A stretch of 64,000 nt of DNA from assembly GCA_018712945.1 (NCBI GenBank), contig DVFZ01000070.1, forward strand, positions 1 to 64,000, read 5' to 3'. Below are positions 1 to 7,741 of the stretch, piece after piece. The notes beneath the pieces were generated by a model that searched no databases, had not been told where the DNA came from, and saw nothing but the letters and a program-made list of their open reading frames with translations. This DNA comes from Candidatus Pullichristensenella stercorigallinarum. Lineage in GTDB: Bacteria > Bacillota > Clostridia > Christensenellales > Aristaeellaceae. Position numbers and translations under genes: made by a program. Each line of letters starts with the position of its first letter. The stretch's first letter is position 1.

Positions 1-1
1 G

Positions 2-376
2 CAAGTGCTGCTGACGGCGGGCGACATAGAGGTCGTCATCACGTTGAACGATTCCCAGGCCGCCGCCGATTTTGCCGGAATGCTTCCCCTGGAACTGACG
101 CTGATTGAGCGCAGCAGCTTTGCCAAAGGCATGCGCCTGCCGCGCACCCTGTCTACCGACGAAGAAACGACGCGCGAATACAGCATCGGGGACTTTGGCT
201 ATTGGGATGTGGGCGCGGAACTGGCGATCTTTTACGACGATCTCCACGAGCAGACCGGCGTTCCGGTCATCCCTCTGGGCCGGGCGGAATCGGGCGCGGA
301 AACCCTGCGCGACGCCTCCGGGACGGCAAGGCTGGAACTGCTGCCGGTGCAGGACGTAGAAGGGCCGGACGTATAA
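2..376 (+). CDS. cyclophilin-like fold protein (5' end cut by window edge)
   Basis: The frame is open to the left edge, so the true start lies outside the window; a GTG at position 5 is only the first possible start inside it. The visible 123 residues resemble the small bacterial cyclophilin-like domain family: an 'LNDSQAAADFAGMLPLELTL' opening typical of these domains, followed by 'GDFGYWDVGAELAIFY' and 'PVIPLGRAESG'. In many Bacillota this domain is fused or adjacent to flavodoxin-like lipoproteins, and a flavodoxin lipoprotein follows here after 79 bases. No enzymatic activity can be assigned; peptidyl-prolyl isomerase activity is not implied by the fold. A lipoprotein signal may be in the missing part. 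Confidence 0.7.
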   Translation, partial: QVLLTAGDIEVVITLNDSQAAADFAGMLPLELTLIERSSFAKGMRLPRTLSTDEETTREYSIGDFGYWDVGAELAIFYDDLHEQTGVPVIPLGRAESGAETLRDASGTARLELLPVQDVEGPDV

Positions 377-384
377 ACTATCTG

Positions 385-401
385 CGGCGGGAATCCCGCC
401 G
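385..401 (+). terminator. short GC hairpin after the cyclophilin-like gene
   Basis: Seven-pair stem (CGGCGGG/CCCGCCG) with a three-base loop, nine bases after the stop codon. It lacks a T-run, so it could also be a leader hairpin of the next gene. The same CGGCGGGA motif recurs in hairpins at 5516-5538, 51527-51550 and 63401-63427. Confidence 0.4.
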
Positions 402-455
402 TCGGAAAAAGACAAACAGGAACGTGCATTGACAAAAAGCAAAGGAGCAGTTGAC

Positions 456-1208
456 ATGAAAAGATTCGCGGCATTTTTTCTTTCCGCCATCATGATTTTC
501 GCGCTGACCGGTTGCAGCGCCAACCAGCCGCAGGCGACCCAAGTGCCGGCTGCGACGCAAGCGCCCGCCGCCCCGGCGGCCACGGATGCAGGCAGTGCAG
601 AAGCCCCGGCAACTACGGAAGCGGGCAATGCCGAAGCCCCGGCCGGGGAAGCGGCCTCCGGCAGCGATATACTGATCGCCTATTTCTCCGTTCCGGAAAC
701 GGACGGTGTGGACACCGTGGGCGGCGCCAGCCGCGTCGCCGTGGACGGCGCGGTTCTGGGAAACAACCAGTACGTGGCCCAGCTCATCCAACAGGAGACC
801 GGCGGCGACCTGTTCCGCATTGAGACCGTGCAGGAATACCCGGGCAGCCATGACCCCCTCCTGGACTTTGCCTGGAACGAACGTGCGGACAACGCCCGGC
901 CAGAGCTTGCCACGCAGATTGAAGCCCTCGACCGTTACAATGTGATCTTCCTGGGCTATCCGAACTGGAACGCCGATTTGCCCATGCCGCTGTACACATT
1001 CCTGGAGGCGTATGATTTCAGCGGCAAAACCATCATTCCCTTCACCGTTCACGGCGGCAGCGGATTTTCCCGCACCATCCAGACCATTCAGGAGCTTCAG
1101 CCGGGCGCCACGGTTGTCACGGACGGCCTGTCTGTTTCCAGAAACAGCGTTGCCGGCGCACAGGGCGAAGTGTCCGCCTGGCTTGCCGGGCTGGACGCCA
1201 TTGCCTGA
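456..1208 (+). CDS. flavodoxin-like lipoprotein
   Basis: A 250-residue exported flavodoxin. The ATG at 456 is chosen because an AAGGAG site lies about 10 bases upstream and the product then starts with a lipoprotein signal 'MKRFAAFFLSAIMIFALTGC' whose lipobox cysteine is residue 20. A low-complexity Ala/Thr/Pro linker (about residues 22-65) tethers the domain to the membrane. The flavodoxin domain follows: 'ILIAYFSVPETDGVD' at its first strand, 'VIFLGYPNWNADLP' and 'IIPFTVHGGSGFSRT', as in the Flavodoxin_4 family. It should bind FMN outside the cell membrane and act as an electron carrier or quinone/NAD(P)H reductase partner; substrates are unknown. The preceding cyclophilin-like gene is a common companion. 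Confidence 0.85.
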   Translation: MKRFAAFFLSAIMIFALTGCSANQPQATQVPAATQAPAAPAATDAGSAEAPATTEAGNAEAPAGEAASGSDILIAYFSVPETDGVDTVGGASRVAVDGAVLGNNQYVAQLIQQETGGDLFRIETVQEYPGSHDPLLDFAWNERADNARPELATQIEALDRYNVIFLGYPNWNADLPMPLYTFLEAYDFSGKTIIPFTVHGGSGFSRTIQTIQELQPGATVVTDGLSVSRNSVAGAQGEVSAWLAGLDAIA

Positions 1209-1244
1209 CCCGGCCCCAAGACTTTTTTCCACGCTTTCCACCAT

Positions 1245-1272
1245 GGCCCGCGCTTTTGTTTGAGCGCGGGCC
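1245..1272 (+). terminator. hairpin terminator after the flavodoxin gene
   Basis: Perfect ten-pair stem GGCCCGCGCT/AGCGCGGGCC with an 8-base T-rich loop, 37 bases after the stop codon, followed by only a weakly T-rich tail. Confidence 0.6.
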
Positions 1273-1335
1273 TTCAATATGTCCCCGGCATGGCGGCGCG
1301 GGCTTGACCATTTTTGCAGATCTGAGAGGGGAAAC

Positions 1336-1363
1336 TTGTTTTTTTCTACATATGTGATATAAT
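1336..1363 (+). promoter_or_regulatory. sigma-A type promoter for the kinase gene
   Basis: TTGTTT, 16-base spacer, then TATAAT preceded by TGN (extended -10). It leaves a long leader of about 200 bases before the kinase start at 1569; no recognisable riboswitch was seen in that leader. Confidence 0.6.
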
Positions 1364-1568
1364 CATGGGAGTTGGCTTTTGCATGCCCCCGCCAGGTGGC
1401 AAGATGTTGTCCGGCATGCAGAAGGCCGAATTTTCTGCGCTTTCCGGCTGTTTTGCGCCCCGGCGGTCAATCCCGCGCAGAGGGTAGACCGGCCGCCGGA
1501 ATGCCTGGGGAGTTTGAGGGCCACGACGCCGTCCCCGTCTGTAAATATGTCTGGGAGGAATGCCGACC

Positions 1569-2666
1569 ATGTTTGATATCCTTGAACGGTTCTGCCTGGA
1601 TGGAAAGGCCGTTTCCTGCAAGCCCTATGGAAGCGGGCACATCAACCGCACCCATCTGGTGACGACCGAGCGCGGCCACGCCTACATATTGCAAAAGATC
1701 AACGACGACGTTTTCCAGGACGTGTCCGCCCTGATGCACAATATTTCCTCCGTCACACGCCATCTGCGCGCCGCCGGCCTGGACGAGCGCCATGTGCTCA
1801 CGCTGGTCCCCGCCGATGACGGCGCGGAGTATATCTTCTTTGACAATGGCGAGACGGAAAAGGCCGGTTATTACCGCGTGTATGAGTTCATCAGCGACGG
1901 CCTGAGCCTGGATCATCCTGAAAACGAATGGGTGTTCCGGCAGAGCGCCCTGGCCTTTGGCCGCTTCCAGATGCAGCTCAAGGACTTCCCCGCCGCCACG
2001 CTCGCGCAGACGATCCCGAAATTCCACGATACCATCGACCGCTACCGCCTCCTGCGCCGCGCCATTGACGCGGATGCGCTGGGCCGTGCCGCAGGCGTGG
2101 CCCGGGAGATTGATTTCGCGCTGGAGCGGGAGCGCTATGCGGGCTGCATGCTGCGCATGCTGGAATGCGGGGAACTGCCCCTGCGCGTGACGCACAATGA
2201 CACCAAGCTCAACAACGTCGTATTCGACGCCGCGACGCGCGAACCCCTGTGCGTGGTGGATTTGGATACGGTCATGCCCGGGCTGAGCGGCAACGACTTT
2301 GGCGATTCCATCCGCTTCGGCGCCAGCGGCGGGGCTGAGGATGAGCGTGACCTTGACAAAATCGGCCTGTGCCTGCCCCTGTTCCGCGCCTATGCAAACG
2401 GCTTTTTGAGCGCCTGCGGCGAAGCGCTTACGCCCGCAGAAATAGAAACGCTGCCGCTGGCCGCCCTGTTGATGACGCTGGAATGCGGCGTGCGCTTTCT
2501 CACCGACTATCTGGAAGGCGACGCCTATTTCCGCATCCACCGGCCAGAGCATAATCTGGATCGCGCGCGCACGCAGTTCAAGCTGGTGGCAGATCTGGAG
2601 CGCAAGCGGGACGCCATGCAATCAATCATCCGCGAGGAGGCGAAATGCGTCCGGCGCAAGGGATGA
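1569..2666 (+). CDS. phosphotransferase-family kinase, N-acetylhexosamine 1-kinase-like
   Basis: 365-residue protein with an aminoglycoside-phosphotransferase (choline/APH) fold. Visible motifs are 'YGSGHINRTHLV' in the N-terminal ATP-binding lobe, the catalytic Brenner-type 'VTHNDTKLNNVVF' with the base Asp, and the metal-binding 'VVDLDTVMPGLSGNDFGD'. This arrangement matches the NahK-like kinases that phosphorylate N-acetylhexosamines at C1 during mucin-sugar or lacto-N-biose use, but neighbouring sugar genes are absent, so the substrate is inferred only. The ATG at 1569 is preferred over 1560 because GGGAGG at 1553-1558 is too close to the upstream ATG. It stands alone with its own promoter and terminator. 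Confidence 0.75.
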   Translation: MFDILERFCLDGKAVSCKPYGSGHINRTHLVTTERGHAYILQKINDDVFQDVSALMHNISSVTRHLRAAGLDERHVLTLVPADDGAEYIFFDNGETEKAGYYRVYEFISDGLSLDHPENEWVFRQSALAFGRFQMQLKDFPAATLAQTIPKFHDTIDRYRLLRRAIDADALGRAAGVAREIDFALERERYAGCMLRMLECGELPLRVTHNDTKLNNVVFDAATREPLCVVDLDTVMPGLSGNDFGDSIRFGASGGAEDERDLDKIGLCLPLFRAYANGFLSACGEALTPAEIETLPLAALLMTLECGVRFLTDYLEGDAYFRIHRPEHNLDRARTQFKLVADLERKRDAMQSIIREEAKCVRRKG

Positions 2667-2692
2667 AATGGCGGTGCGCAGGGTTTTGCGCA

Positions 2693-2722
2693 AAACGGGT
2701 TTGCCTGACGGCAAACCCGTTT
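2693..2722 (+). terminator. strong hairpin after the kinase gene
   Basis: Perfect thirteen-pair stem (AAACGGGTTTGCC and its complement) with a TGAC loop, 26 bases after the stop codon. The A/T-ended stem can act in both directions. Confidence 0.7.
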
Positions 2723-2955
2723 GAACGTTATCTTGCCCCTATGGGCGGCGCTTGCAAAACCGAACAGCATTCCCCCTGACAAAGAGCAGGGCAGGCAAAC
2801 AGATTGCCGCTACACCCGGAGCATAACGATAGCGTTTTGCAAGGCTGCATAGGCTCAAAGGCAAACCCATGAACGATACCGGCCGTCTAAGCCCTACCGT
2901 CATTTCACGCCGAAAGACTGTCTGCCACTATGCAAGATCATAGAAGCTATCTCTG

Positions 2956-3021
2956 TCACGAGGGATCGCCGTGGAAATAAGCCGTCGCCGCCATCAGCAG
3001 CGCGTCGCGGCGGTCATCCAT
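2956..3021 (-). pseudogene. 21-codon stub with strong RBS, likely truncated N-terminus of an HD-domain protein
   Basis: AGGAGG precedes an ATG at 3021 by six bases; the frame reads MDDRRDALLMAATAYFHGDPS and then stops. The ending '..AYFHGDPS' is how many clostridial HD-type phosphohydrolases begin just before their 'RIQHF.KVH' metal-binding segment. I therefore read it as the left-over start of such a gene after a deletion. It sits 13 bases downstream of the zinc-ribbon gene on the same strand, as the next gene in an operon would. A genuine 21-residue peptide cannot be excluded. Confidence 0.4.
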
Positions 3022-3034
3022 GAAAATTCCTCCT

Positions 3035-3610
3035 TTACAGGGGCGTACCGGGTTCTATGGGCAGGGTAGGCGTGGCGCCGGGAGTATAGCCAAACTGCGT
3101 ATCGAGCAGATATCGCATTTCCCAGCCAATCTCCTGCAGCCGTTCCGTCACCACAAAGGCGCAGCGCATGAACAGCAACACCGAAGCGGCCAGCGCCGCA
3201 ATATTCAGGATTATTCCTAGCGCAGCGCCGCGGCCATCCTGCCCGCGGGCGATGGCGCTGAAAGCCAAGCCGATCAGGGAAAACGGCAGGGACAAAAGCA
3301 GCGCAATGGGCGACAGGCTGCAAACCGCCAGCGCCAGCACGCCCAACACCAGCCCCGCCGTCGCCAGGCCGCTTTTCTGCTTGCGCGCGGGCGGGGTTTG
3401 CGTCCATTCTTCCTCTGTGGAAGTCTCCGAACCCAGCCCCGCATCCGGCCCAGGTTCGGGCGCACAGGATTCCGCCGGATCGTCCGGCTCTGTCGCGGGC
3501 GGCAGATCTCCGCTCTCCGGTTCCGCCTGCCTATCCAGCGGCGCGCCACACTGGCCGCAGAATTTGTTCTCCTCGCCGCAATATGCGCCGCACGTTTCGC
3601 AATGGGGCAC
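3035..3610 (-). CDS. zinc-ribbon membrane protein with DUF4190-like region
   Basis: 191 residues. It opens with a zinc ribbon (CETC...CGQC, residues about 4-23), continues with an acidic Pro/Glu/Ala linker to about residue 75, then two hydrophobic segments ('GLVLGVLALAVCSLSPIALL' plus its continuation, and 'ALGIILNIAALAASVLLFMR') as in DUF4190 proteins, and ends with a short outside tail. The start is the GTG at 3610: GGAGGG lies seven bases upstream, whereas the longer frame would begin with a TTG that overlaps that ribosome binding site. Function unknown; family members are small membrane proteins of Bacillota. It is transcribed opposite to the neighbouring sigma-factor gene. Confidence 0.7.
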   Translation of the reverse strand: MPHCETCGAYCGEENKFCGQCGAPLDRQAEPESGDLPPATEPDDPAESCAPEPGPDAGLGSETSTEEEWTQTPPARKQKSGLATAGLVLGVLALAVCSLSPIALLLSLPFSLIGLAFSAIARGQDGRGAALGIILNIAALAASVLLFMRCAFVVTERLQEIGWEMRYLLDTQFGYTPGATPTLPIEPGTPL

Positions 3611-3750
3611 GTCCGTTCCCTCCAAGCATGTTTTTTATACTGTAACACAAAAAAATCTTTCCTGTCAATGCAAAAAGTACCGCTGCCAAAAACCCCTGCC
3701 CGTCCTCACCCGTCTAACAGGTGACCGGTCAAAAATTGGGAGGTGCGCGT

Positions 3751-4218
3751 ATGACGAGCGAACGCTTTGCGCAGGAGATTGTGGCGCTCACCGATACGCT
3801 GTATCGGGTGAGCTATTCCATCCTGCGCCAGAGGTGCGACCGCGAGGACGCGGTGCAAAACTGCCTGGAAAAGGCCTGGAAAAAGCGGAAATCGCTGCGC
3901 GACGAGCGCTATCTCAAAACCTGGCTGGTGCGCATACTTATCAACGAATGCTACGATATCCATCGCCGCCGCGGGCGCGAAACGCCGGGAGAAATCCCCG
4001 AGCGCGCCGCCCCGCCCGGCGCGGACAGAGAGCTGCACGACGCGCTGATGCGCCTGCCGGAGGAGGTACGCACACCCCTCGTCCTTCACTACATGGAGGG
4101 CTATTCCATTCAGGAAATCGCCTCGGCGCTGCGCCTTGCGCAAGGGACGGTCAAAACCCGCATGCGGCGCGGCCGGACGATGCTGAAACAACTGCTGTCT
4201 GAGGAGGGACTTTCGTGA
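3751..4218 (+). CDS. ECF-type RNA polymerase sigma factor
   Basis: 155 residues with sigma region 2 ('DTLYRVSYSILRQRCDREDA' with 'VQNCLEKAWKKR') and region 4 ('LPEEVRTPLVLHYMEGYSIQ' then 'EIASALRLAQGTVKTRMRRG', a helix-turn-helix for the -35 element). It directs RNA polymerase to a small regulon, usually in envelope stress. The ATG at 3751 has GGGAGG eight bases upstream and is preferred over a GTG at 3721. Its stop codon overlaps the GTG of the next gene (GTGA), a translational coupling typical of sigma/anti-sigma pairs, so the partner at 4215 is the likely regulator. Confidence 0.9.
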   Translation: MTSERFAQEIVALTDTLYRVSYSILRQRCDREDAVQNCLEKAWKKRKSLRDERYLKTWLVRILINECYDIHRRRGRETPGEIPERAAPPGADRELHDALMRLPEEVRTPLVLHYMEGYSIQEIASALRLAQGTVKTRMRRGRTMLKQLLSEEGLS

Positions 4219-5390
4219 ACAAACGGGACTTTTGCAAAGCCTTTGGAAAGCCGGACGCGGCGTTTGTCTCTACCGTGGAAAACACGCTCCGCAGACTGCG
4301 TGAGGAGGAGGAACGACCGGTGAAACGCAAACTGCGCCTGAGCGCGGCCATTGCCGTGGCCGCCTGCCTGATTCTCACGGCGGCAGCCTTTGCCGCCGCC
4401 ACCCACTGGGGATTGTTCGATTTTTTGAATCAGGGACAGGATGACGGCGTGCTGCCTGAAGCCGCAGAAATCGTCGTCACCGCCCCGCCGCAGGAGGGCG
4501 GCCAGGGCGATTTGGCCACATTCCGCCTGCGCGAGGCTGTGTACGACGGGGAATACGCCTACATGATCGTAGACGTAACGCCCCGGGAAGGGCTGTTGTT
4601 GTACGGCCCGTCCTACGGGCCGAACGACCCGATGAGCGACCTGACCGGGGATGATTCCATTCCCATGACCATCGGCGAATATGCCGAAAAGAACGACCTG
4701 CAAATGGCGTCCGTGGCCGTCTCCACCGCCTTGGATGCGTTGGGCGAGGAGTTTATAAGCTCCATCGACTGCCACATGGAAGCGGACGGCACATTGGTGC
4801 TGATGCTGACGTGCAAAATAGCTGGCAATGACGGCGCCGCGCTCGCGGACACGCTTCAATGCAGCGTATCTCCCCTGATTCCATCTGCGAGCGAGGAAGA
4901 CGCCATCACCTACGGCTATTTTGACGGGGACGGGGACGATCCCCTCTACGCATCCACCGGCTACACGCTGGATCAGGAAAACCGGCAGGAGACGGATCTT
5001 GCTTTTACGCTGACCGAAGCCGGAGGGCACGACGCGCTTGCCAGCGCCCAAAGCGCCGAATACCCCTCGTGCGGCGTGCGCGTGGATTCTGTAAGCTTTA
5101 CCGCTTCGCCCATGGCTCTGTACTACGAGGTTCACTTCACCATTACCGACGAGACCGCCTACGCGGCTACCGAGGACGGCGTATGGTTCGAGTTTCTGGA
5201 CGCAAACGGCGACGCGCTGTCGGGCGGCGTGACGAGAACCGGCGAAGTTACACGGCAGAAGGACGGTTCCCTTGTGCAAAGCGGTTCGCTGGCCGCGCAG
5301 AACGAACTTCCCGAAACCGTGACCCTGCGCGCCTATAACTGCTGGACGAAGGAACGCTATGAAACCAACGAACTGACGCTGAATCCCTGA
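4215..5390 (+). CDS. membrane-anchored probable anti-sigma factor with large extracellular domain
   Basis: 391 residues, GTG start inside the stop of the sigma gene. The N-terminal 38 residues are cytoplasmic, one transmembrane helix follows ('LSAAIAVAACLILTAAAFAA', about residues 42-61), and over 300 residues would lie outside. The N-terminus 'FCKAFGKPDAAFVSTVENTL' resembles the short sigma-binding part of DUF4179-type anti-sigma proteins. The extracellular part is acidic and beta-rich in appearance with no catalytic motif I recognise. The role as anti-sigma is inferred from gene order, overlap and topology rather than from a recognised domain. Confidence 0.65.
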   Translation: MNKRDFCKAFGKPDAAFVSTVENTLRRLREEEERPVKRKLRLSAAIAVAACLILTAAAFAAATHWGLFDFLNQGQDDGVLPEAAEIVVTAPPQEGGQGDLATFRLREAVYDGEYAYMIVDVTPREGLLLYGPSYGPNDPMSDLTGDDSIPMTIGEYAEKNDLQMASVAVSTALDALGEEFISSIDCHMEADGTLVLMLTCKIAGNDGAALADTLQCSVSPLIPSASEEDAITYGYFDGDGDDPLYASTGYTLDQENRQETDLAFTLTEAGGHDALASAQSAEYPSCGVRVDSVSFTASPMALYYEVHFTITDETAYAATEDGVWFEFLDANGDALSGGVTRTGEVTRQKDGSLVQSGSLAAQNELPETVTLRAYNCWTKERYETNELTLNP

Positions 5391-5515
5391 ACTTACGCAA
5401 TCCGAAGCGCTTCGATTTGGTGGGATATTCGCGCTGGGCAAGGCGCAAGTTTGCCTGGGCACGAACGGGCCGCCGATGACGCGCCGGAATGATTGTACGA
5501 CCCTAGAAACACTGT

Positions 5516-5538
5516 GCGGCGGGAGTCTTTCCCGCCGC
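5516..5538 (+). terminator. GC hairpin between the anti-sigma gene and the secreted-protein gene
   Basis: Nine-pair stem GCGGCGGGA/TCCCGCCGC with a five-base loop, 25 bases upstream of the next start codon. No T-run, so it may be a terminator for the sigma operon or a leader hairpin. Confidence 0.4.
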
Positions 5539-5562
5539 GCCAATCGAAAGGACATAAGCAAC

Positions 5563-6597
5563 ATGAACAGGACGATGAAAATACTTCTTTCTCTGACCCT
5601 TCTTTTTGCCATGGCGCTGAGCGCCCTGCCTGTCCACGCGGAGGAGGCGCTCATGCCGCTGGCCGATCAATTTATTTATGAGCCCGATGAGAGCGAGGAA
5701 AACGCCGAAGCCACCCGCGCCGCCAACGCCGCCTACCGGGAGAAGATTGCATCGCTGGTACAGGATTCGGATGTGGTTTGCACAAGCGAAACCCTGCGCT
5801 TTGAAGTCGGGCAGGTACTGGCCGTGGAGGACTTTACGGCGCTGACCTGGCGGGTGAGCAATCTGACGGACAAGACGGTTTTTATCGCCACAAGCGAGTT
5901 TTTCGCCACCTTCAGCGGCATTGAATACGATGTTTGCGGCGGTTTGCATTGGGGAAACCTCGTCCTGGCCCCGGGCGCAAGCGCAGACGCCCGCTTCCAC
6001 GGCGTACTGTGGTCGCACTTTGAGCCGGGTGAGGGGGCATTCTCCCTGGAAATGAAGGTATACGATATTTCGCAGGAGGCCGAAGAAGTTGCCGCGTTGG
6101 TGGACGGCGGCGGGGAATTCTATCCGGGGGAAAGCGGATGTCCGCTGTTGGAGGATGTGCGGCTGGCCGTGCCGGTGACGATGGAGGCGGGCGAAGTGCG
6201 CTCGGCGCTCCCGGACGGACAGCCTTTGGAATGGGAAATGGATGGCTACGTATTGCGCGTGACGCAGGCAGACATGAGCGACGTGGGCGCGCAGTTCGCG
6301 CTGGAGCGCATTTATGAAAGCAAGGACGCAGCGCTGGCCGATTCGCCGGTGGGCGACGACAGCTTCTGGAGTTACGAATTGTTGAGCGCCGACGGCGCGA
6401 AGTGGGTTTCCACGGCCTTTGGCAATATACCCGAGGAGCCGGTCGAGCTGGAGGACGGCCGCTGGGCCTGGCAGTATTCCACCCGTGTCTATTACATGGT
6501 TTCCCAACCGGATGCGGTCATCCTGCGGGCAAAGCGGTATGAAGGCAACGGATATGATGAAAGCGCGAATGAGGATGTAACGCTGAACTTTGCATAG
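5563..6597 (+). CDS. secreted protein of unknown function
   Basis: 344 residues. The ATG at 5563 follows AAAGGA and gives a clear Sec signal peptide ('MKILLSLTLLFAMALSALPV', cleavage expected near HAEE, about residue 24). The mature part is acidic. A section around residues 70-140 ('LAVEDFTALTWRVSNLTDKT' and 'VLAPGASADARFHGVLWSHF') reads like an immunoglobulin-like beta sandwich of the DUF4352 kind, which supports an extracellular binding role but no enzyme activity. It lies downstream of the sigma/anti-sigma pair and could be part of that regulon; that link is inference from position only. Confidence 0.65.
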   Translation: MNRTMKILLSLTLLFAMALSALPVHAEEALMPLADQFIYEPDESEENAEATRAANAAYREKIASLVQDSDVVCTSETLRFEVGQVLAVEDFTALTWRVSNLTDKTVFIATSEFFATFSGIEYDVCGGLHWGNLVLAPGASADARFHGVLWSHFEPGEGAFSLEMKVYDISQEAEEVAALVDGGGEFYPGESGCPLLEDVRLAVPVTMEAGEVRSALPDGQPLEWEMDGYVLRVTQADMSDVGAQFALERIYESKDAALADSPVGDDSFWSYELLSADGAKWVSTAFGNIPEEPVELEDGRWAWQYSTRVYYMVSQPDAVILRAKRYEGNGYDESANEDVTLNFA

Positions 6598-6601
6598 CCG
6601 G

Positions 6602-6628
6602 TCGCCCGGGAAGCGATTTCCCGGGCGA
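6602..6628 (+). terminator. terminator after the secreted-protein gene
   Basis: Perfect eleven-pair stem TCGCCCGGGAA/TTCCCGGGCGA with a five-base loop, four bases after the stop codon and followed by TTTGTGAT. Confidence 0.75.
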
Positions 6629-6631
6629 TTT

Positions 6632-6901
6632 GTGATATTGACAAAGTTGGCAGGCCGGCAAAGAATGAAAGGCCTGCGAGCCGTGGACGCAATGCCGCGA
6701 GTAGGGAGCTTGGCATGGACGCAAGCGGCTGCGGGCCGCAATTCCGGCTAAGAGGGAAACTTCACTGGCAGCGCGGTTTGCCGCTGCACAGCTGGAGTTG
6801 ACAACTCCCTATGGTCTGGCAAATGTATTGCAGCAAGCGAAAATTGCCTCTTCCCTTTTGAGAGAGGCAATTTTTGCGTTTTCTGGCTTTGCCAGCGCTC
6901 T
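6632..6901. repeat. dispersed structured repeat family A, diverged long copy
   Basis: Shares with the other three copies the left motif TTGACAAAG (6638-6646), the central A/T-rich inverted repeat GCGAAAATTGCCTCT/AGAGGCAATTTTTGC (about 6837-6877) and the right end GCCAGCGCTCTG (6890-6901). It is about 270 bases because of an extra stretch near 6750-6835. The arm GCAGGCC/GGCCTGC (6650-6656 and 6670-6676) replaces the equivalent stem of the other copies. Confidence 0.6.
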
Positions 6902-6904
6902 GGA

Positions 6905-7668
6905 CGTCCGGGCCGCGGTTTTGCGGGTTGTTCCATTGTATGGCGAAAGATTTTCGGACGGAGCGGAAGGGCTTTGGGCCATGCGGCAAGCGGCTGCTCT
7001 TCGGAGGGGAAACATGCCTGAGCGGGCGGCAGGGCATGCGAGAGGGATTACGCTGCAATGCACAATCACTTTCATCACAGCGGAGAGATGGAGCGCGAAA
7101 AGCGGTCTTGCCGAACGCGCTTTATGGAGGATAGCATTTTATGATGTCTTGTCCAATCGCCGGTTGCAGGCCCGGAAAACGCATTCATGGGCTGGGCAAG
7201 CGGTGTTGTTATGCTGGTTTTGGCAGAGTGGGGCTTGACGGATTGCGTTTGGGGCGCTGTGTGTATAGAGGGATTTCTTACGGCGCTGCTTGCCTGCGGC
7301 AAGGGCGCTGTGTGGGGGTGGAGCGGCGCTGCTTGCCCTTGGTTGGGCAAGGGCGCTTCGGGGGTGGCGCGCGCCTGATTTTGGGGTTCGTCATGGGAGA
7401 AGCGGGCGTTGCGGAGCAGGATTCAAGGTATCCAGCATTCAGGCGCGCGGGAATGGCAGGGCATGCTTCTTCTATCCCTTTCGGGCAGGTTTCCCAACCG
7501 GCGGAGCTACGGCGGACTCTGCCCGCACCCTCTCAAGGGACTTGTCCCTTGAGAATCCCATTGGCTGCCGCGCGCCTTCCCCATGTTGCAACGCAAGCTG
7601 GGCGGCTCCTGCACGTGAGCCGCCCGGCGTCTTATTCGTTTTCCCATTTCAATCAAAAACGCGACAAA
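6905..7668. other. gene-free stretch with hairpins and a short tandem duplication
   Basis: No open frame here has a ribosome binding site, plausible composition or recognisable motif on either strand. It holds a two-unit tandem duplication (7281-7369) and a ten-pair hairpin TCTCAAGGGA/TCCCTTGAGA (7531-7554). It lies between convergent genes, so no promoter is needed. Confidence 0.5.
7281..7369. repeat. two imperfect tandem units of about 43-46 bp
   Basis: Both units start CGGCGCTGCTTGCC and end GGCAAGGGCGCT...GGGGGTGG; each can fold its CTTGCC against GGCAAG. Unit 1 is 7281-7323, unit 2 is 7324-7369. Confidence 0.6.
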
Positions 7669-7702
7669 GCCCGCCCGCTCCCTGCTCGTGGGGCGGGCGG
7701 GC
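7669..7702 (-). terminator. terminator of the hydrogenase operon
   Basis: Ten-pair stem GCCCGCCCGC/GCGGGCGGGC with a 14-base loop, 39 bases past the hydrogenase stop; on the minus strand it is followed by TTTG and a later T-run. Confidence 0.75.
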
Positions 7703-7741
7703 GTCGCTCATCCGCGGCAGCTCTGGCCGAGCGCACTGCGC

